From Adiantum capillus-veneris (lineage: Eukaryota; Streptophyta; Polypodiopsida; Polypodiales; Pteridaceae): a stretch of DNA of 64,000 bases. Location of the stretch: contig CM043959.1 of the NCBI GenBank assembly GCA_014529385.2, positions 57,450,753 through 57,514,752 of the forward strand, given 5' to 3'. The notes beneath the pieces were generated by a model. That model was not told the origin of the DNA, did not search any database, and worked only from the letters and a program-made list of their open reading frames with translations. Shown in pieces: positions 33,370 to 45,005 of this stretch. How positions within the stretch are numbered: the first letter of the stretch is position 1; every line of letters begins with the position of its first letter. The translations under genes and the position numbers were made by a program.

Positions 33370-33760
33370 AGGTTTAGGTTATCCTTTAATTGTATGCCTT
33401 GCATCCATCTAGCATCTTCAAAAGGATAATTCTTAAACTTAATCGTCGGATAGTCTTACCACCTCTTAACACCTTGTCTTCATGTTGGAGAATCGACTAG
33501 GGATGCAACACCTCTTCTTGGTCCTCGATCTCCGGTGGGTCTTCAATAGTTGGTTCTTGAGGTGGCTCTCCTTTGTAAGGCTTTAGTAGGCTCACATGGA
33601 AAGCATTGTATGAGCCAATGCCTGGGAAACTTGAGTTGGTAGGCCATCTCATTGATTGGTCTAAGAATCAGGAAGGGAACCTACTACCTTTTTGCTAACT
33701 TATCATAGTACTTTTGGTGTCCCGTAGGATTCTTGCCCGTCGTGTGCCTTAATCAAGCCT
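33370..33760 (-). pseudogene. Gypsy-2 integrase C-terminus and chromodomain
   Basis: Across broken frames the minus strand keeps the integrase tail (FHVSLLKPYKGEPPQEPTI), then EDQEEVLHP, ILQHEDKVLRGGKTIRR, and IKFKNYPFEDARWMQG. The latter matches a chromodomain pattern (EeIL..R...RRg..yLvKWk.yp...W). Chromodomains direct integration of chromoviruses to marked chromatin. Stop and frame changes make it inactive. Confidence 0.8.
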
Positions 33761-33951
33761 AGGGAAATTTAAGTAAGACCCAATCATTTTCTTTAAAGGC
33801 TTGGGCTCTTCTGCGCTTATCAGCAGTAGCCTTTTGCCTTTGCTGTGAGATAGAGATAGCATCCTTAATCTTTTGGAAAGATTATTGTAGGCCTCGGCTA
33901 TACTCATCTGCAACAAAGATCTTCCCGTGTACTTTGAGTAGCAGGACTTTC
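33761..33951 (-). pseudogene. Gypsy-2 integrase, broken part
   Basis: Frameshifted continuation between integrase core and C-terminal region; no intact frame but the position is colinear. Confidence 0.5.
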
Positions 33952-34539
33952 TTATCTTCCCTCAATTACGTCGAAAGGTGCTTTTCCCGTGGAAGTATGT
34001 ACACTGTTCTTGTAAGCATACTCCACTAAGGGTAAGTACTTCTCCCATTGGGACCTTTGATCTACTTCCATTACATAGGCTTTTAGTAGATCAAGAATTG
34101 TTAGGTTAGCTATTTCACTTTGGCCATTCGTTTGTGGATGATAGGCCGAAGAGAAGTTTAGCCTTGTCCCTAAATTCTCAAAGAGACCCTTCCACAAATT
34201 ACTGGTCATTCTAGGATCTCTATCCGGCACTATGGACATTGGCAAGCCATGGTACTTGAAGATTTGTGACATGAAGAGGGTTACCATGTGATGGGCTTTG
34301 ATAGTCTTTTTGACAGATATAAAACAATCCTGTTTGCTGAACCTGTCTACTATTGTCCATATTCTCGTATTCCCATGGATAGACTTAGACAATCCAAAGA
34401 TAAAATCCATGGATATACTCTCCCATGGTGAATTAGGGATTGGAAAAAGTTGAAGCAATCTAGGTTGCTTCCCTCTATCAAACTTCGTCTTTTGGAATAC
34501 CACACATTTAGAAGCATACTCTTGTATGTTTTCTTTCAT
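33952..34539 (-). pseudogene. Gypsy-2 integrase core
   Basis: A 195-codon minus frame contains the HHCC end (YASKCVVFQKTKFDRGK, with CVVFQ for CxxC, so the second Cys is lost) and the catalytic core: WESISMDFIFGLSKS (first Asp), MSIVPDRDPRMTSNLWKGLF (second Asp), YHPQTNGQSEIANLTI (Glu). The D,D-35-E residues remain. An earlier zinc part lies upstream in other frames (34,540-34,846). Joins element DNA to the chromosome in active relatives. Confidence 0.9.
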
Positions 34540-34846
34540 GATAGGCCAATAGAAATATGTTTCAATCCCTTTTAGGGTAGACTAAATCCCTCTATGCCCC
34601 ACATAAGGAGGAGCATGAGATTCATACATTACTTTCTCACGTAGTGAGTTGGTAACGCATAGTCTATTGCCATAGAGAAGATAACCATCTTGTAAAGTAA
34701 ATGGTTCCTCTTTCTTCCCTAGTGAAAGGGCTGAAATCACATCTCTAAAATCGGGATCAATAGAATACTCATCTATTTAGAAGATAGATCATTGTGAGTG
34801 GCTATGGAAACCGCATTCACTCTCGGCCATCTTGAGAGTGCATCAG
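34540..34846 (-). pseudogene. Gypsy-2 RNase H to integrase linker, broken
   Basis: Stops and frameshifts; colinear with the pol polyprotein between RNase H and the integrase zinc finger (minus strand keeps LLYGNRLCVTNSLREKVM-like text near 34,640). Confidence 0.55.
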
Positions 34847-35095
34847 CTACTTAATTATGCTTACCAGTCGCAGAATGAAAGAAGTCCCCAATAAATAGTG
34901 CTTCCATGAGTCTAAGGCATGTAGAACTGTGAGGAGTTCCTTTTTATATATGCCTAGATCTTGCTCAACAGGGTCAAGCCTTTGAATTTCATAGGCTATG
35001 GCGTGCCCTTCTTGCAACAAAATAGCTCCAAGGAAATCACCACAAGCGTCACATTGGACCTCAGATGGCTTTGAGAGATCCGGAAGTGTAAGCAC
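34847..35095 (-). pseudogene. Gypsy-2 RNase H
   Basis: Minus frame with EVQCDACGDFLGAILLQEGH (first catalytic Asp region) and IYKKELLTVLHALDSWKHYL (Glu region). Cut by a stop after LGTSFILRL, where the HTDH-type motif would follow. Confidence 0.85.
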
Positions 35096-35233
35096 AGGTT
35101 GAGAGATAAGATTTTCTTTAAGCTTTTCGAAAGCATTGTTCTCCTTGGTAGACCATGTATACCCAACATTTTTCTTTGTTAGTTCATGTAATGGTCCCGT
35201 GATTTGTGAGAACGTTTCTATGAAGCATCTATA

Positions 35234-36052
35234 CTATGCACATATACCTATAAATCTTCTTAGTTCATGAAGATTCCTTACTTTAGGCCATACTTTTATT
35301 ACCTCTAACTTTGATGGATCCATTTGGATGCCATCTTGAGAGATATTGTGACCTAAGTAATGAATCTCTTGTAAGAAAAACTCACTTTTCTTTTGATTAA
35401 CATAAAATTTATTCTCTCTAAAGACTTGAAATATTACTTGGAGGTGTTGCTTTTGTTCATCTAGTGAATTAGAGTAGATGATAATATCATCAAAGAACAC
35501 TCCAGTAAAGGTTCGGTGAGGCCTGAATAGCTTCTCCATCAAGCGGTTGAATGTGGTTGGTGCATTGGTCAAACCAAAAGGCATGACAATGTGTTTGTAA
35601 AGACCAAACGTAGTGTGAAATGAGGTCTTTACAATGTCTTGATGAACTATCCTTATTTGATGGTAGCCACTTTTTAGGTCAATCCTACTAAAGTAGGTGG
35701 ATCCTTGTAGCTTATCAAATAGGTCTTCTACCCGTGGAACAGGAAAACTATTTTTGATAGTGATCCTATTTATTGCTCTATAGTCGACACACATGCGATA
35801 TGTGCCATCTTTCTTTTGCACTAGTAACACGGGTGAGAAAAATGGAGATGATCTAGGCCTAACCATGCCCTTCTCAACTAACTCATGCACTTGCCGCATA
35901 ATCTCCTCTTGTTGAGGTTGAGAAACTCTATAAGGAGGTTTATTAGGCAGTGAACTTCCTGGAAGGAGTTTAATTGCATGGTTATCATTGCCTCGTTTAG
36001 AAGATAGTTCACAAGGGATATCATCAATAAAGACATCTTGAAACCCCTTCAA
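35234..36052 (-). pseudogene. Gypsy-2 reverse transcriptase
   Basis: A 272-codon uninterrupted minus frame. Pre-RT PCELSSKRGNDNHAIKLLPG, then PPYRVSQPQQEEIMRQVHEL, SPFFSPVLLVQKKDGTYRMC, VDYRAINRITIKNSFPVPRV, FSRIDLKSGYHQIRI (motif A Asp), MPFGLTNAPTTFNRLM, and VFFDDIIIYS (F-x-D-D). Ends in the connection LRRFIGICA. Chromovirus-type. Neighbouring protease and RNase H are in other frames, so the polyprotein is broken. Confidence 0.93.
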
Positions 36053-36551
36053 AAAATTGGATAACTCTCTAATTACTTGTGGTTGTTTATAGAGTCTCTT
36101 TTGCTAAAGCATTAGGTTCATTTTGAGAATCCTTAACAAAAATCATGTACACAAAAATATATTAACTTATTGAAAGCTTGTGTATGTACAATGGGTATGG
36201 TGTTACCCAACTCCTTAGCATCTATGTACATATCTTTTTCCCTGAACCTAAAGTAGATTTTCCTTTTAGAGAATTTAACGTTGCAGCCATGCGATCAAAC
36301 CATGGTGCCCCTAGGATTACATTCTTCTGCTTGAGAGGACAGATAAAGAAGTCCTCTTTGTCCACATAGCTTTGGACATGGAGCCTCAATTTCCCAAATA
36401 AGGGAGTGACGTAAGATTCTTGCCCCTTGAAAGCACCATCTGCGGGTAGGACATCTCCTATCTCATAGGCTTGGATGCCTAGCTTGGTGGCCAATTGTAT
36501 GGATATGAAATTGTGAGTAGAACTAGGGTCAAAGAGAATAAAAGCATCATG
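36053..36551 (-). pseudogene. Gypsy-2 protease
   Basis: Minus strand: AFILFDPSSTHNFISIQLAT, with D-P-S-S in place of D-S/T-G-S/A, followed by KLGIQAYEIGDVLPADG, LHVQSYVDKEDFFICPL and VILGAPWFDRMAATLNS (the ILG.PWL-like C-terminal motif). A stop precedes the segment near 36,545. Catalytic Gly is lost, so inactive. Confidence 0.82.
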
Positions 36552-37490
36552 TTATTTTACCTTTCCCCAAGCATGGCATAGAGGAAATCCTTTGTGGTGG
36601 TGAGATTCCTCTTCTTGGATTTTGACCAAGGTAGCTCTAGGAGGCTCATGGCGGGTGTTTGTTTGAGGACAAGCGCGGTATGCATGCCGTTGCTCGCCGC
36701 ACTTGAAACAACGGTTATCCTTGCGATAACACTCAAGATCTTTAGGAGAGATTTTATTTTTGCCTTTGTAAACTCCCTTCTCCTTATCTTTTTTGTTATT
36801 GGAATTGCCCTTGGGAGAATTTTGGACATTGTCCTTCACCTTAGGCTCATTGGAACCCTTGATTTACATGGACTTAAGATTTCTCTTAGCCCTTGTTTGG
36901 AAATTGATTCAAGAAGCCACCATAGTATGGTGTATAACCACAGATATGGTGCATGGCCTTCGAGAGTTGACATACTCCGCCATTTCTTCAGTTAAGCCTG
37001 CACAAAATTGTTGTTTTTTCTCTCCAAAATCCATGTTTTTGAAGACAGTGGCTTTGAGATGTAGGTCCCAAAACTTGTCTACATATTTGTGAATGGATTT
37101 GTAGGGAGAGAGCTTCAAGATTCTCCATTTAGTGAGTACTTTGTCTTTGGCAACGATGGCCAAAAATTGCTTCATAATGGAAGCTCTTAAAGATTTCCAT
37201 GTTCGTGGAGCTTCACTGTTTGCCTGTAGGCTAGACCACCATTGCCTGGCGAACTTTTGAAAGTGCGTGGCTACATGGCGTAGATTAGAGGACTCCAAGA
37301 TCTCCAAACGCCACATCCAATTGTTGGATAAAGGCCAAGACTTTGTTTGTAGCACCAAAGGTGCCATTGTAGGTAAGAAAAGAGATGCTCTTTCCTCCCT
37401 CTTTGAACTTATTGAGCTTGGATGACCTCTTCCACATGGCATAGGATTTCCTATGGCCTCTTCTTTTTGATGGTTCAAAAGTTGCACCAT
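36552..37490 (-). pseudogene. Gypsy-2 Gag capsid and zinc knuckle
   Basis: Minus frame 37,490-36,909 holds the gag capsid domain (HVATHFQKFARQWWSSLQAN, KSLRASIMKQFLAI, KLSPYKSIHKYVDKFWDLHL, QQFCAGLTEEMAEYV). A shifted frame 36,839-36,552 carries a lysine-rich linker and the knuckle CFKCGEQRHAYRAC (C-x2-C-x4-H-x4-C). Confidence 0.88.
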
Positions 37491-38166
37491 CGCTTTCTTC
37501 AGAGGATGAATAATTTAAAGAATATGGAGAAGAGGGTGACCTCTTTCTTGACTTTTTCTTGCGTTTGTCCTCATCTGCACCATTACTTTCTTCATAGAGG
37601 AAGAGGATGAAGAATATGGAGAAGAGGGTGCCCTCTTTCTCGCCTTTTTCTTCTCTTGATTTTTGTCATCCCTGTTTGAATTATGGTGTGGAGAAGTGTG
37701 CGATGGTCTTCTCTGTTTAGAATTTTGCCCGTCGTCTTCGTGGAGCCATCTCCGGTGAGGTGGCATGAGACTCACTTCTTTCTCGTTACTTCGGTGGGGG
37801 CTCTTGAGTTATCCTTTAGGAAGGAGATGCATCATCAAGAAGCAAATTTTTGTGCCCTTCGTATGGATCCTCTTCTTTTTCTTGAATCGGAGAGAGGCCT
37901 CTTTTGGGAGTCTTGCAAGGAGGCTTCCTAGGTACTCTCGTCATGGTGCAGAGCTTGGAGAATCCCATGAGCACGAAGCTGCCGTTGCACTTCACTTTGG
38001 AGGGATGGATTTCCCATGGCTTGTTGAAGTCTAGAAACAAGGTAGTTAACAAGCATAGGGCCATCATTAGTAGCCTAAAGCTATCAACATTAATTTCACT
38101 CTCTTTACTATTGTCAGCCATTCTAACAACTTTTAGGTGTAAACTTTTTTTGGTGTACTTTGGCAC
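37491..38166 (-). pseudogene. Gypsy-2 Gag N-terminal part
   Basis: Minus-strand start MADNSKESEINVDSF at 38,122 or nearby, with shifted frames continuing to 37,515 (serine/lysine-rich RRPSHTSPHHNSNRDDKNQE). A roughly 50-bp GAAGAGGGTG(A/C)CCTCTTTCT-containing segment is duplicated at 37,530 and 37,620. Confidence 0.7.
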
Positions 38167-38539
38167 TTCAAGCGCTAGTTGTTACTCCTCTTTACCCCTT
38201 TAGAAAAGAACTCAAGTTACTGTACCTGTGGCTCGAATACCATTAATTTGCAAGGAATAGAAGAGAGGGTCTTTCAACACCAAAATAGCACCGGCTCCTG
38301 TCAAGTTTCTAATAGCTCAATAGTGGTTAAGCCATAGGCAAGCCACGTAGGACTCCACTATTAGGACCATAGCTCTGGACAGTGATGCCTCCTTATCTGC
38401 ACAAAGGCAGGCGCACTGCAAGACTGAAAAATCCCTATTCTACTTAATCAATTGCAATTGATAATACCAACCATTTATAGCTAGCTTAAGGACCTCCCTT
38501 CTTGAGCAAGAAAAGAGAAACCTTGTGCTCTAATACCAA
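38167..38539 (-). other. Gypsy-2 leader and primer-binding site
   Basis: Leader without domain; 38,527-38,539 reads TTGGTATTAGAGC on the minus strand, one base from the Met primer site, directly after the LTR end TGTTACA. Confidence 0.8.
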
Positions 38540-39200
38540 TGTAACATTGAATGTCCTAGTAACTTGTGTGTAACGAAAAATAGCACGAACATAGTGAGCA
38601 TTTCATTAGAATAGATTCCTAATGAGCATAACAAGAGTGCTTGGGTGGAGAGAGCAACAAAAATCATAACACCTAGTTAGATAGGCATGAACAATACTTC
38701 AAAAGAGAGAGAAATTAAGTTGTTGACAACACTTGAGTACCGGTTCTACATGGAGCCGGTCCCCCCTCCAAAAGGTTTTGTATTATAGATTTCCTCCATC
38801 AAGAGAGACATTTTACAATACAATTATTTGTGTTCCTTCAATAACTAGCTAGCACAATGAAGATGGAAGCTTCAAGCACTAATCAAAACATGTATAAAAC
38901 GCAACATCAATTCCCTCACAATCTTAGATCCAAGACCTCACACACCTTCGAAGAAGGTGAGAGCTAGCGGGGTATGAGAGTAGATTGAGAGGAAGAAGGA
39001 GTAGTCTTACGAGAAAGATGTACATCTCCTCACATAATCACTCATATTAACATAGCATAGCTTAGTAATTAGCATGGTAGAGGAGATGAGCATGCATTGA
39101 AGCTTGGCTCTTGGTTGGATTTGCATCACAAAGCCAAGAGTTGTTGGTGTAGGCCTCCCTTCTCACAAACTTGGAGTAGGTGATAAGCTTTCCATTAAAG

Positions 39201-39250
<50 letters not shown>

Positions 39251-40174
39251 TTTTTGCTTCACACATGAGCTAGTGTGAGTGTGTGTGCAATAATGCCTTG
39301 AGAAATTCAGCCCCCCCCCCCCCTCTCTCTCTATTGGTCGACCCCTCTTCCATTTTACTCATGCAGGCACCCCATTGGTCCATGCCAGGCTTAGCCACTA
39401 AGATTTAAGAAGCATAAGTGAAAGACTTATGACATGTGTCCCCCTTTCCCCTTTTGTGAGAGCTTTAGGTAATTAATTAATGCAACTAAACTCTCATTGG
39501 ACCCCTTTGTCTTCTAGCCAATAGGAATCAGGCAAGCCATTGGGCTGCTGAATGCTCATTGGACCCCTTGGGAGACTGTCCAATAGTCCTATAGAGAGCT
39601 TAATTCTTATTGGTTCTTTTATTAGGTGTTTTCAAATGAATTAAACTAGAGTTACTCTAGCCTAATTCTCATTGGTCCACCTCCATGGTGGCCATCCAAT
39701 AGGATTTGAGTGCACCTTGTGGGCATCTAGGCTAGGGAGCTGACATGTGTCTCTCATTCCCTTTGGGTAAAGGAATCTTGTGAGTGTGTGTGTGTGTGTT
39801 TCTCTCTCATCCCCTACTTGCAAGGCTCGCCCCCTCCTTTGTAGGAGTTTTGAAGACTTTTTGGTACACACACAAAGCATCCAATTTCCCTAGTGTTTGA
39901 CCTTTGGACGCAACCTTTGAATTTTGAAACCTTAGCATTTTGGAAGTCTTAATGGGCTGAAACTTAGGGTCTTTAAAGCCCATTTTTTCACATTGATATT
40001 TTACAGATGGCCCCCCCTTTGGATCCCTATTTTCCCTCCTTTGGATCCCTACTATGGCCGGTCTGCCACCTTAACCAATATTCTAGCTTTTCTCTCCTAG
40101 TACTTCCCCATATTAAATGATGAGTTTAACATGAGAAAATCATTTAGGAGAATTAGATATTGATTATTATGATA
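38540..40174 (-). mobile_element. Gypsy-2 5' LTR (about 1635 bp)
   Basis: Minus strand begins TATCATAATAATC at 40,174 (one base off the TGTC start of the 3' LTR) and ends TGTTACA at 38,540. Contains a GA tract (39,205-39,248), 13 C's (39,311-39,323) and a CATTGG-repeat-rich U3 shared with the other copies. Confidence 0.92.
39205..39248 (+). repeat. (GA)n inside the Gypsy-2 5' LTR
   Basis: About 22 GA units. The matching site in the 3' LTR has only GGAGAGAGAG, so this tract expanded after insertion or contracted in the partner. Confidence 0.95.
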
Positions 40175-41043
40175 GTGCATATGGGAAGTTCTATTGTGAT
40201 TGGATCATGTGTTATGCTTCTCATGACAACGTCGCTACAAGACTAGGATCACCTACATCGCTTAGCCTTAGACTAAAGGGTCGTTGACTTAGGGCTTTGA
40301 TGGATCGGGAGTGTTGCCTAGGTCTTCTTCTTTTTGTCAGGCTCATCTACACAGTGAGTGCGTCGAGGGTTGAATGACCTACACGACTAACGCATTGGGG
40401 ATTTTTCCTTGGATTTGCCTAAACACCAGGTGTTGGGCATCAAAGAGGCATGTCACCTAAGCTGGTATGGTTGATGTTGATACCCTACCACCTACTAGTA
40501 CTTGGGATCCTTTCAGAGCTTGGGTTCATGGAGGGAGGTGAAGCGGCCTGAGATTAGAGGGATGGGACACACTGAATCTGTTTTCAAAAGAGTCTTCTTT
40601 CTTCGATGACAATTTTGGGTATAGGAAGGCGATTATCCATACCAAAATAAGAGTACCTGCAACCAACAAATCTATTACTCAGGAATGGTATGACTCACAC
40701 GCCAACAAAGAGATGTTCCAGTCAAAGATCATAAAGGATTATTGGAATCAACCATCAGACATACTCAAGGAATGGGACAACTATACTCCATTGGTGAAAG
40801 GATGTCACAATGGATATTACCGAGTGCATTATGTTAGAACCATTAGTATTTATTAGAAACTTTCAAGACACTTTGTAGACTTTTTGATAACGCAAAGTTT
40901 TGTGATATAGAAATTGGATTAATTTATTCATTATTCTTTCTCCTATTATCTTTACATGTCTATTCTATTTGATTTAAGGACTTCGAGCGGAATAAAACAT
41001 TTTACTAAGTGTGACCTTGGTTGATGTGGTGCAGTAAGTTACC
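40175..41043 (+). other. Right flank of Gypsy-2; possible coding remnant
   Basis: 40,175-40,179 is the imperfect target-site duplication GTGCA. Around 40,575-40,850 the plus strand has an open stretch (FFDDNFGYRKAIIHTKIRVP, YDSHANKEMFQSKII, WNQPSDILKEWDNYTPLVKG) that looks protein-like but which I do not recognise. It precedes Gypsy-3 gag. Confidence 0.3.
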
Positions 41044-41900
41044 ATGCCTCCTCAAGGAAATGTGGCTGTTGCTAACGCAAATGCACCTATTGTTTCTCGA
41101 CACACCATCATTGATAGAGACATCGATGCTATGCTTCACAAGTCTCAACCTTGGATTGAGAGCATGAATGACTACTTTGACTTAGCCCATTCGTCAGAAG
41201 TAAAAAAAGCTATCATTGTTAAGTTCAAACTAGAGAAAACAGTCAAGCGTTGGTGGAGAGACCATTGCACAAAAAACAATGTTGATCCTAATGCTGCAAC
41301 TTGGGATTATCTTAAGACCCAACTTAAGAAGAACTGTCAAAACAAGGTCTATCATTCAGACCGTATGAATGAGTTTCTTGATTGTACTCAAGGAACCATA
41401 AATCTGGAATCATATAGACTATCAACATTTCTTAACCCTTGTCAAGTTTGCTTCAGCAGGGATGACTCAAGAGGTCAAGGTAGCTCGATTCCTGTCAGGG
41501 CTATATAATCCTATGAAGACTAGACTCCAAAGTCCTTGTCTTACCAATTTTGCAAATGTCCTTGATGCATGCAAACCCATTGAAATAGAGTTATCTACTA
41601 TCAAAAAGAGGAAACCAAAAACTATCTCTGTTTGTGAAATCAAAAGACCTCGTCCCAATGAGGAATAGAGATCTGGGAATCCACAACAAAGAAGAGAGAA
41701 CTTATTACGTATGAAAGCCAGACATGATCATTTGTGCTACACTTGTCTTGATCCTAGTCATCAATCCAAGGATTGTCCATTTAACAATTCAAGCCAGACA
41801 TGATCATTTGTGCTACACTTGTCTTGATCCTAGTCATCAATCCAAGGATTGTCCATTTAACAATTCAAGCTTCACAAGATTGATGGACAATTATGAATAT
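41044..41900 (+). pseudogene. Gypsy-3 Gag with duplicated zinc knuckle
   Basis: ATG at 41,044, MPPQGNVAVANANAPIV, then a capsid domain (LEKTVKRWWRDHCTKNN, ATWDYLKTQLKKNCQNKVYH, MNEFLDCTQGTINLESY). A frame change near 41,460 leads to MTQEVKVARFLSGLYNPMKT, and the knuckle CYTCLDPSHQSKDC (C-x2-C-x4-H-x4-C). The knuckle segment is duplicated in tandem, 41,717-41,792 and 41,793-41,868, with identical 76-bp copies; 76 is not a multiple of three so the copies fall in different frames. Confidence 0.88.
41717..41868 (+). repeat. Perfect 76-bp tandem duplication
   Basis: GCCAGACATGATCATTTGTG begins at 41,717 and again at 41,793; the two units look identical. It duplicates the zinc knuckle coding segment. 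Confidence 0.95.
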
Positions 41901-42082
41901 AGAAACCTCAATCCGAATTGAAATTTTGGAAACTTTAGACCCAGACCATCGGAAATTCAAAGGAACTTCAATCAGCAAAACTTTAACCAAAACCAGAGAC
42001 AACCTTAAAACCAAGTAATTTTTAGACCAGGCAATCCACCTTTTGTTCGAAATGGATCGCCTATCAACAATAACAACAACGA

Positions 42083-42660
42083 GAATATTTGGGATTTATT
42101 GTATGCAAGGATGGTGTTTCTACTGATCCAAGTAAGATCAAAGCTGTCATAGCTTGGACTACACCAAAATCAGTACGAGAAGTACGTGGCTTTCTAGGTT
42201 TGACAGGATGGTATCATACATTTATTAGGGTTATGCTAAGATTGCATCTCCATTGACTAGTATGCTTAAGAAGGCTAAATTTTTTACTTGGAATGAATGT
42301 GCTCAAGCTAGTTTTGAGAAACTCAAAGAAGCCTTGGTGAATGCTCCCATGCTACAGCTTCCAGAATTCTCAAAGAAATTCACTGTGCTCATTGATGCAA
42401 GTGGACAAGCAATTGGCGGAGTTCTGTTTCAAGAAGGAAAACCAATAGCTTATGAATATCGTAACTTACGTATACCTGAGTAAATTATTCTACACATGAC
42501 TTGGAATTATTGGCCGTTGTGGATGGTTTTAAAGTATGGCGACATGATATTCTTGGAAGGAGATTTGAACTACATACCGACCATAAAAACCTGAAGTGGA
42601 TCTATACCCAACCTGATATTAATATGCGGCTGGGAGACATAAAGGACAAATCAAATCATT
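42083..42660 (+). pseudogene. Gypsy-3 RT end and RNase H
   Basis: Starts directly in the late RT/connection: FGFIVCKDGVSTDPSKIKAV, REVRGFLGLTGWYHTFI, SPLTSMLKKAKFFTWNECAQ, then RNase H VLIDASGQAIGGVLFQEGKP, THDLELLAVVDGFKVWRHDI and LHTDHKNLKWIYTQPDINMR. The RT palm is missing (deletion after the Gag region near 42,080), and two frame changes and a TAA (42,481) are visible. Confidence 0.88.
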
Positions 42661-43309
42661 GAAGACATGTTAAGAGCTTATTGTATGTATGAGCAGAGTA
42701 AATGGACTAGATATTTGTATTTGGTTGAATTTGCATATAATTCATCATTCCAACGCTCAATTGGAATGTCTCCTTTTCAAGCATTGTACGGACATTCTTA
42801 CTCCATTCAAATAAAAGGACCCTCTCATACGAGTTCAAGCATCCAAAGAAATGTTGGATGAAATGAAACTACAAATTGATCTTATACAACAGGATATTAA
42901 GACTGCTCAAGATAGACAGAAAAGTTATGCTGATCCAAAACAATCTGCCAGACTTTTTGAAGAGGGTGATATGGTATTATTGAGAGTGAAACCCAAACGT
43001 AGTTCTTTATCAATGGGTACGTGTAAGAAGCTAAGTGCCAAATATTGTGCACCTTTTGTAACCACAGAGCGGATTAATGATCAAGCTTACAGACTCTTGT
43101 TACCACCACTCGTAAAGGTACATGATGTTTTTCACGTCAACTTGCTCAAGAAGTATGTACCTGATCCGCAACATATTCTTGATGATTCTCTATTATCTAC
43201 CTCTACTGATGAAACTTTTGAAGTATATCCCAAATTAATAATTCAGAGCAAAACCAAGCCTCTACATAATTGGACCATTATTGAACACCTTGTTAAATGG
43301 TCAACATAA
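42661..43309 (+). pseudogene. Gypsy-3 integrase C-terminus
   Basis: Begins at the end of the integrase core (WTRYLYLVEFAYNSSFQRSI, MSPFQALYGHS) and continues in a shifted frame with MLDEMKLQIDLIQQDIKTAQ, SYADPKQSARLFEEGDMVLL, LSAKYCAPFVTTERINDQAY and VHDVFHVNLLKKYVPDPQHI, typical of the integrase tail of chromovirus-like elements. The zinc finger and D,D residues are gone (deletion near 42,640). Confidence 0.85.
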
Positions 43310-43479
43310 CCAAACGGGATTCTTACAGGAGTTATTTTGATAAAAAGCGATATCATAAATACGCTGAGGTAATACAAGAAAGTCATAATTATATCAAGAT
43401 ATTACCATGTGGCATAGTCTAGCTACAATTTCCATTAGTTGGCCAGATATTGTAACAATTGAATGGTAAGTGGGGGAGT
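43310..43479 (+). other. Gypsy-3 3' untranslated part and polypurine tract
   Basis: Ends in AAGTGGGGGAG at 43,468-43,478, directly before the putative LTR start TTGACCACC. The same junction occurs at 31,255-31,285. Confidence 0.65.
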
Positions 43480-43942
43480 TGACCACCAAAAGCCATGCCA
43501 TTATTTTAGAAAATACTGGAGTATTTTCCCAAAAGAAGGAGGCTATTTGAGGCTGAAAACTAGCGCTACCTATAGCTTGGGCATCACTCTGACAGCTGCA
43601 GAACTTATAAATTGGCATAGAGTGCTCAGTTTTCAGTGCCGTCTGTTGCGTCTACTACCGCAAGGCTATACGTATGTATTATACAGAGTGGTGCAAGCTC
43701 TCCAACACCATCTCCATAAGCTGTTCTCTCTCAAAAAGAAGAAGAAGAGCAAGAAGAAGGATATTCTCTCTACTTGCTTACTATCTTCTCTCTCGTTTCA
43801 CGATGTACGCGCTCTCCGGAAGCTTTCGTGGCGGATACCTCTATGTAGCTCTTATCACCGCTCTTTTGCGGCAAAGCAAGAAGCCTTTCGACAAACCCTA
43901 ATCGATTCTAAAGCACGGTGAGAATCTCGAAACTCCATAGCC

Positions 43943-43980
<38 letters not shown>
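43480..43980 (+). mobile_element. Gypsy-3 3' LTR (right border uncertain)
   Basis: Begins TGACCACCAAAAGCC, has TTATAAATTGG at 43,603 as likely TATA box, and contains a (CT)n tract at 43,949-43,979. The first 170 bp match 31,275-31,450. No second full LTR in the window, so the right end is not fixed; it may extend toward 44,900. Confidence 0.45.
43949..43979 (+). repeat. (CT)n microsatellite
   Basis: About 15 CT units. Confidence 0.95.
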
Positions 43981-43981
<1 letters not shown>

Positions 43982-45000
43982 GTCGTTTTTCTAAGTCACC
44001 TTCTCGGTGATTTTTTTTTTGCATACGAGTGCATGTATGGATCAATCAAGTATGTAAAAAGTTGCACCATGATTATTTCATCATGTTTAACACACTGATT
44101 TATGCACATTATGCATTTATGGTCACGTGCGTGCATAAAAAGTGCTTTTTGTTTCACTTCATAGAGACGGTAGGAACAGTGTTTTGGTCATAAATCACAA
44201 ACTGCTATGGATCAGCATGAGATATAGTAAAAAAAAAATAGCTTTCTACCCATTGCACTTAACCAAAATTGTTGAGTCCAGCTCCTTGGAGAACCACTAT
44301 ATAGATTCATTGGATGGGGAAACCCACTTAACAAATTGAAAATCTTGATGAAACTTGATGTTAAATGAATTTAGGTCTTCATTATCACCTCGATAATGCG
44401 AGTTATTAATCGCTCTATAACCGGTTTTACCTACATGCATAGGGGTGCTACCAGGGGGGGTACCATATGACGTCGTGAGTTAATCGAGCTGTTTTCATAT
44501 GTTTTATGATTCATTTTGGTGAGTTGATTTCAACTATTAGATGGCCATAAACTTATGTGAGAGTATATGGTTAAACATCCAATCCGTATAGGTAGATATG
44601 ATTAAAGTGGCTTTGTTTCGGGGTTATCGTTTGTTGCGTGAGTACCATATGGGTGAAGTGATGTGATAGAGTGATAGTCTATATTATGAAGCTGAGATTG
44701 ATGCATTGGTCTGAGGTCAAATACTTTTAGTTGCATGTTTTACATGCTCCCAAAAATGCCAAAAAGTTGTTCTTTGCATATGTGTGAAGTTATGGTTTAT
44801 GGTTGACCTAAAGGTCGGAGCTGTTTTGAATCATGTTTATGGTGATGGAATGTTATCATAGGATATATGGGGAATCATGGATTGATGTGGATGCCCCATA
44901 TGCATGGTTGTAATTGCTTTCCACCTTCCTAGGTCAAAACTAGCTCTATGTGCTAGGGAGGTGAAGTGAAGATGTGATGCATCAACTTTGCATGGTTGGA
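43981..45000. other. No gene seen
   Basis: AT-rich DNA, possibly remaining LTR sequence of Gypsy-3; no domain recognised. Confidence 0.35.
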
Positions 45001-45005
45001 TGTAG

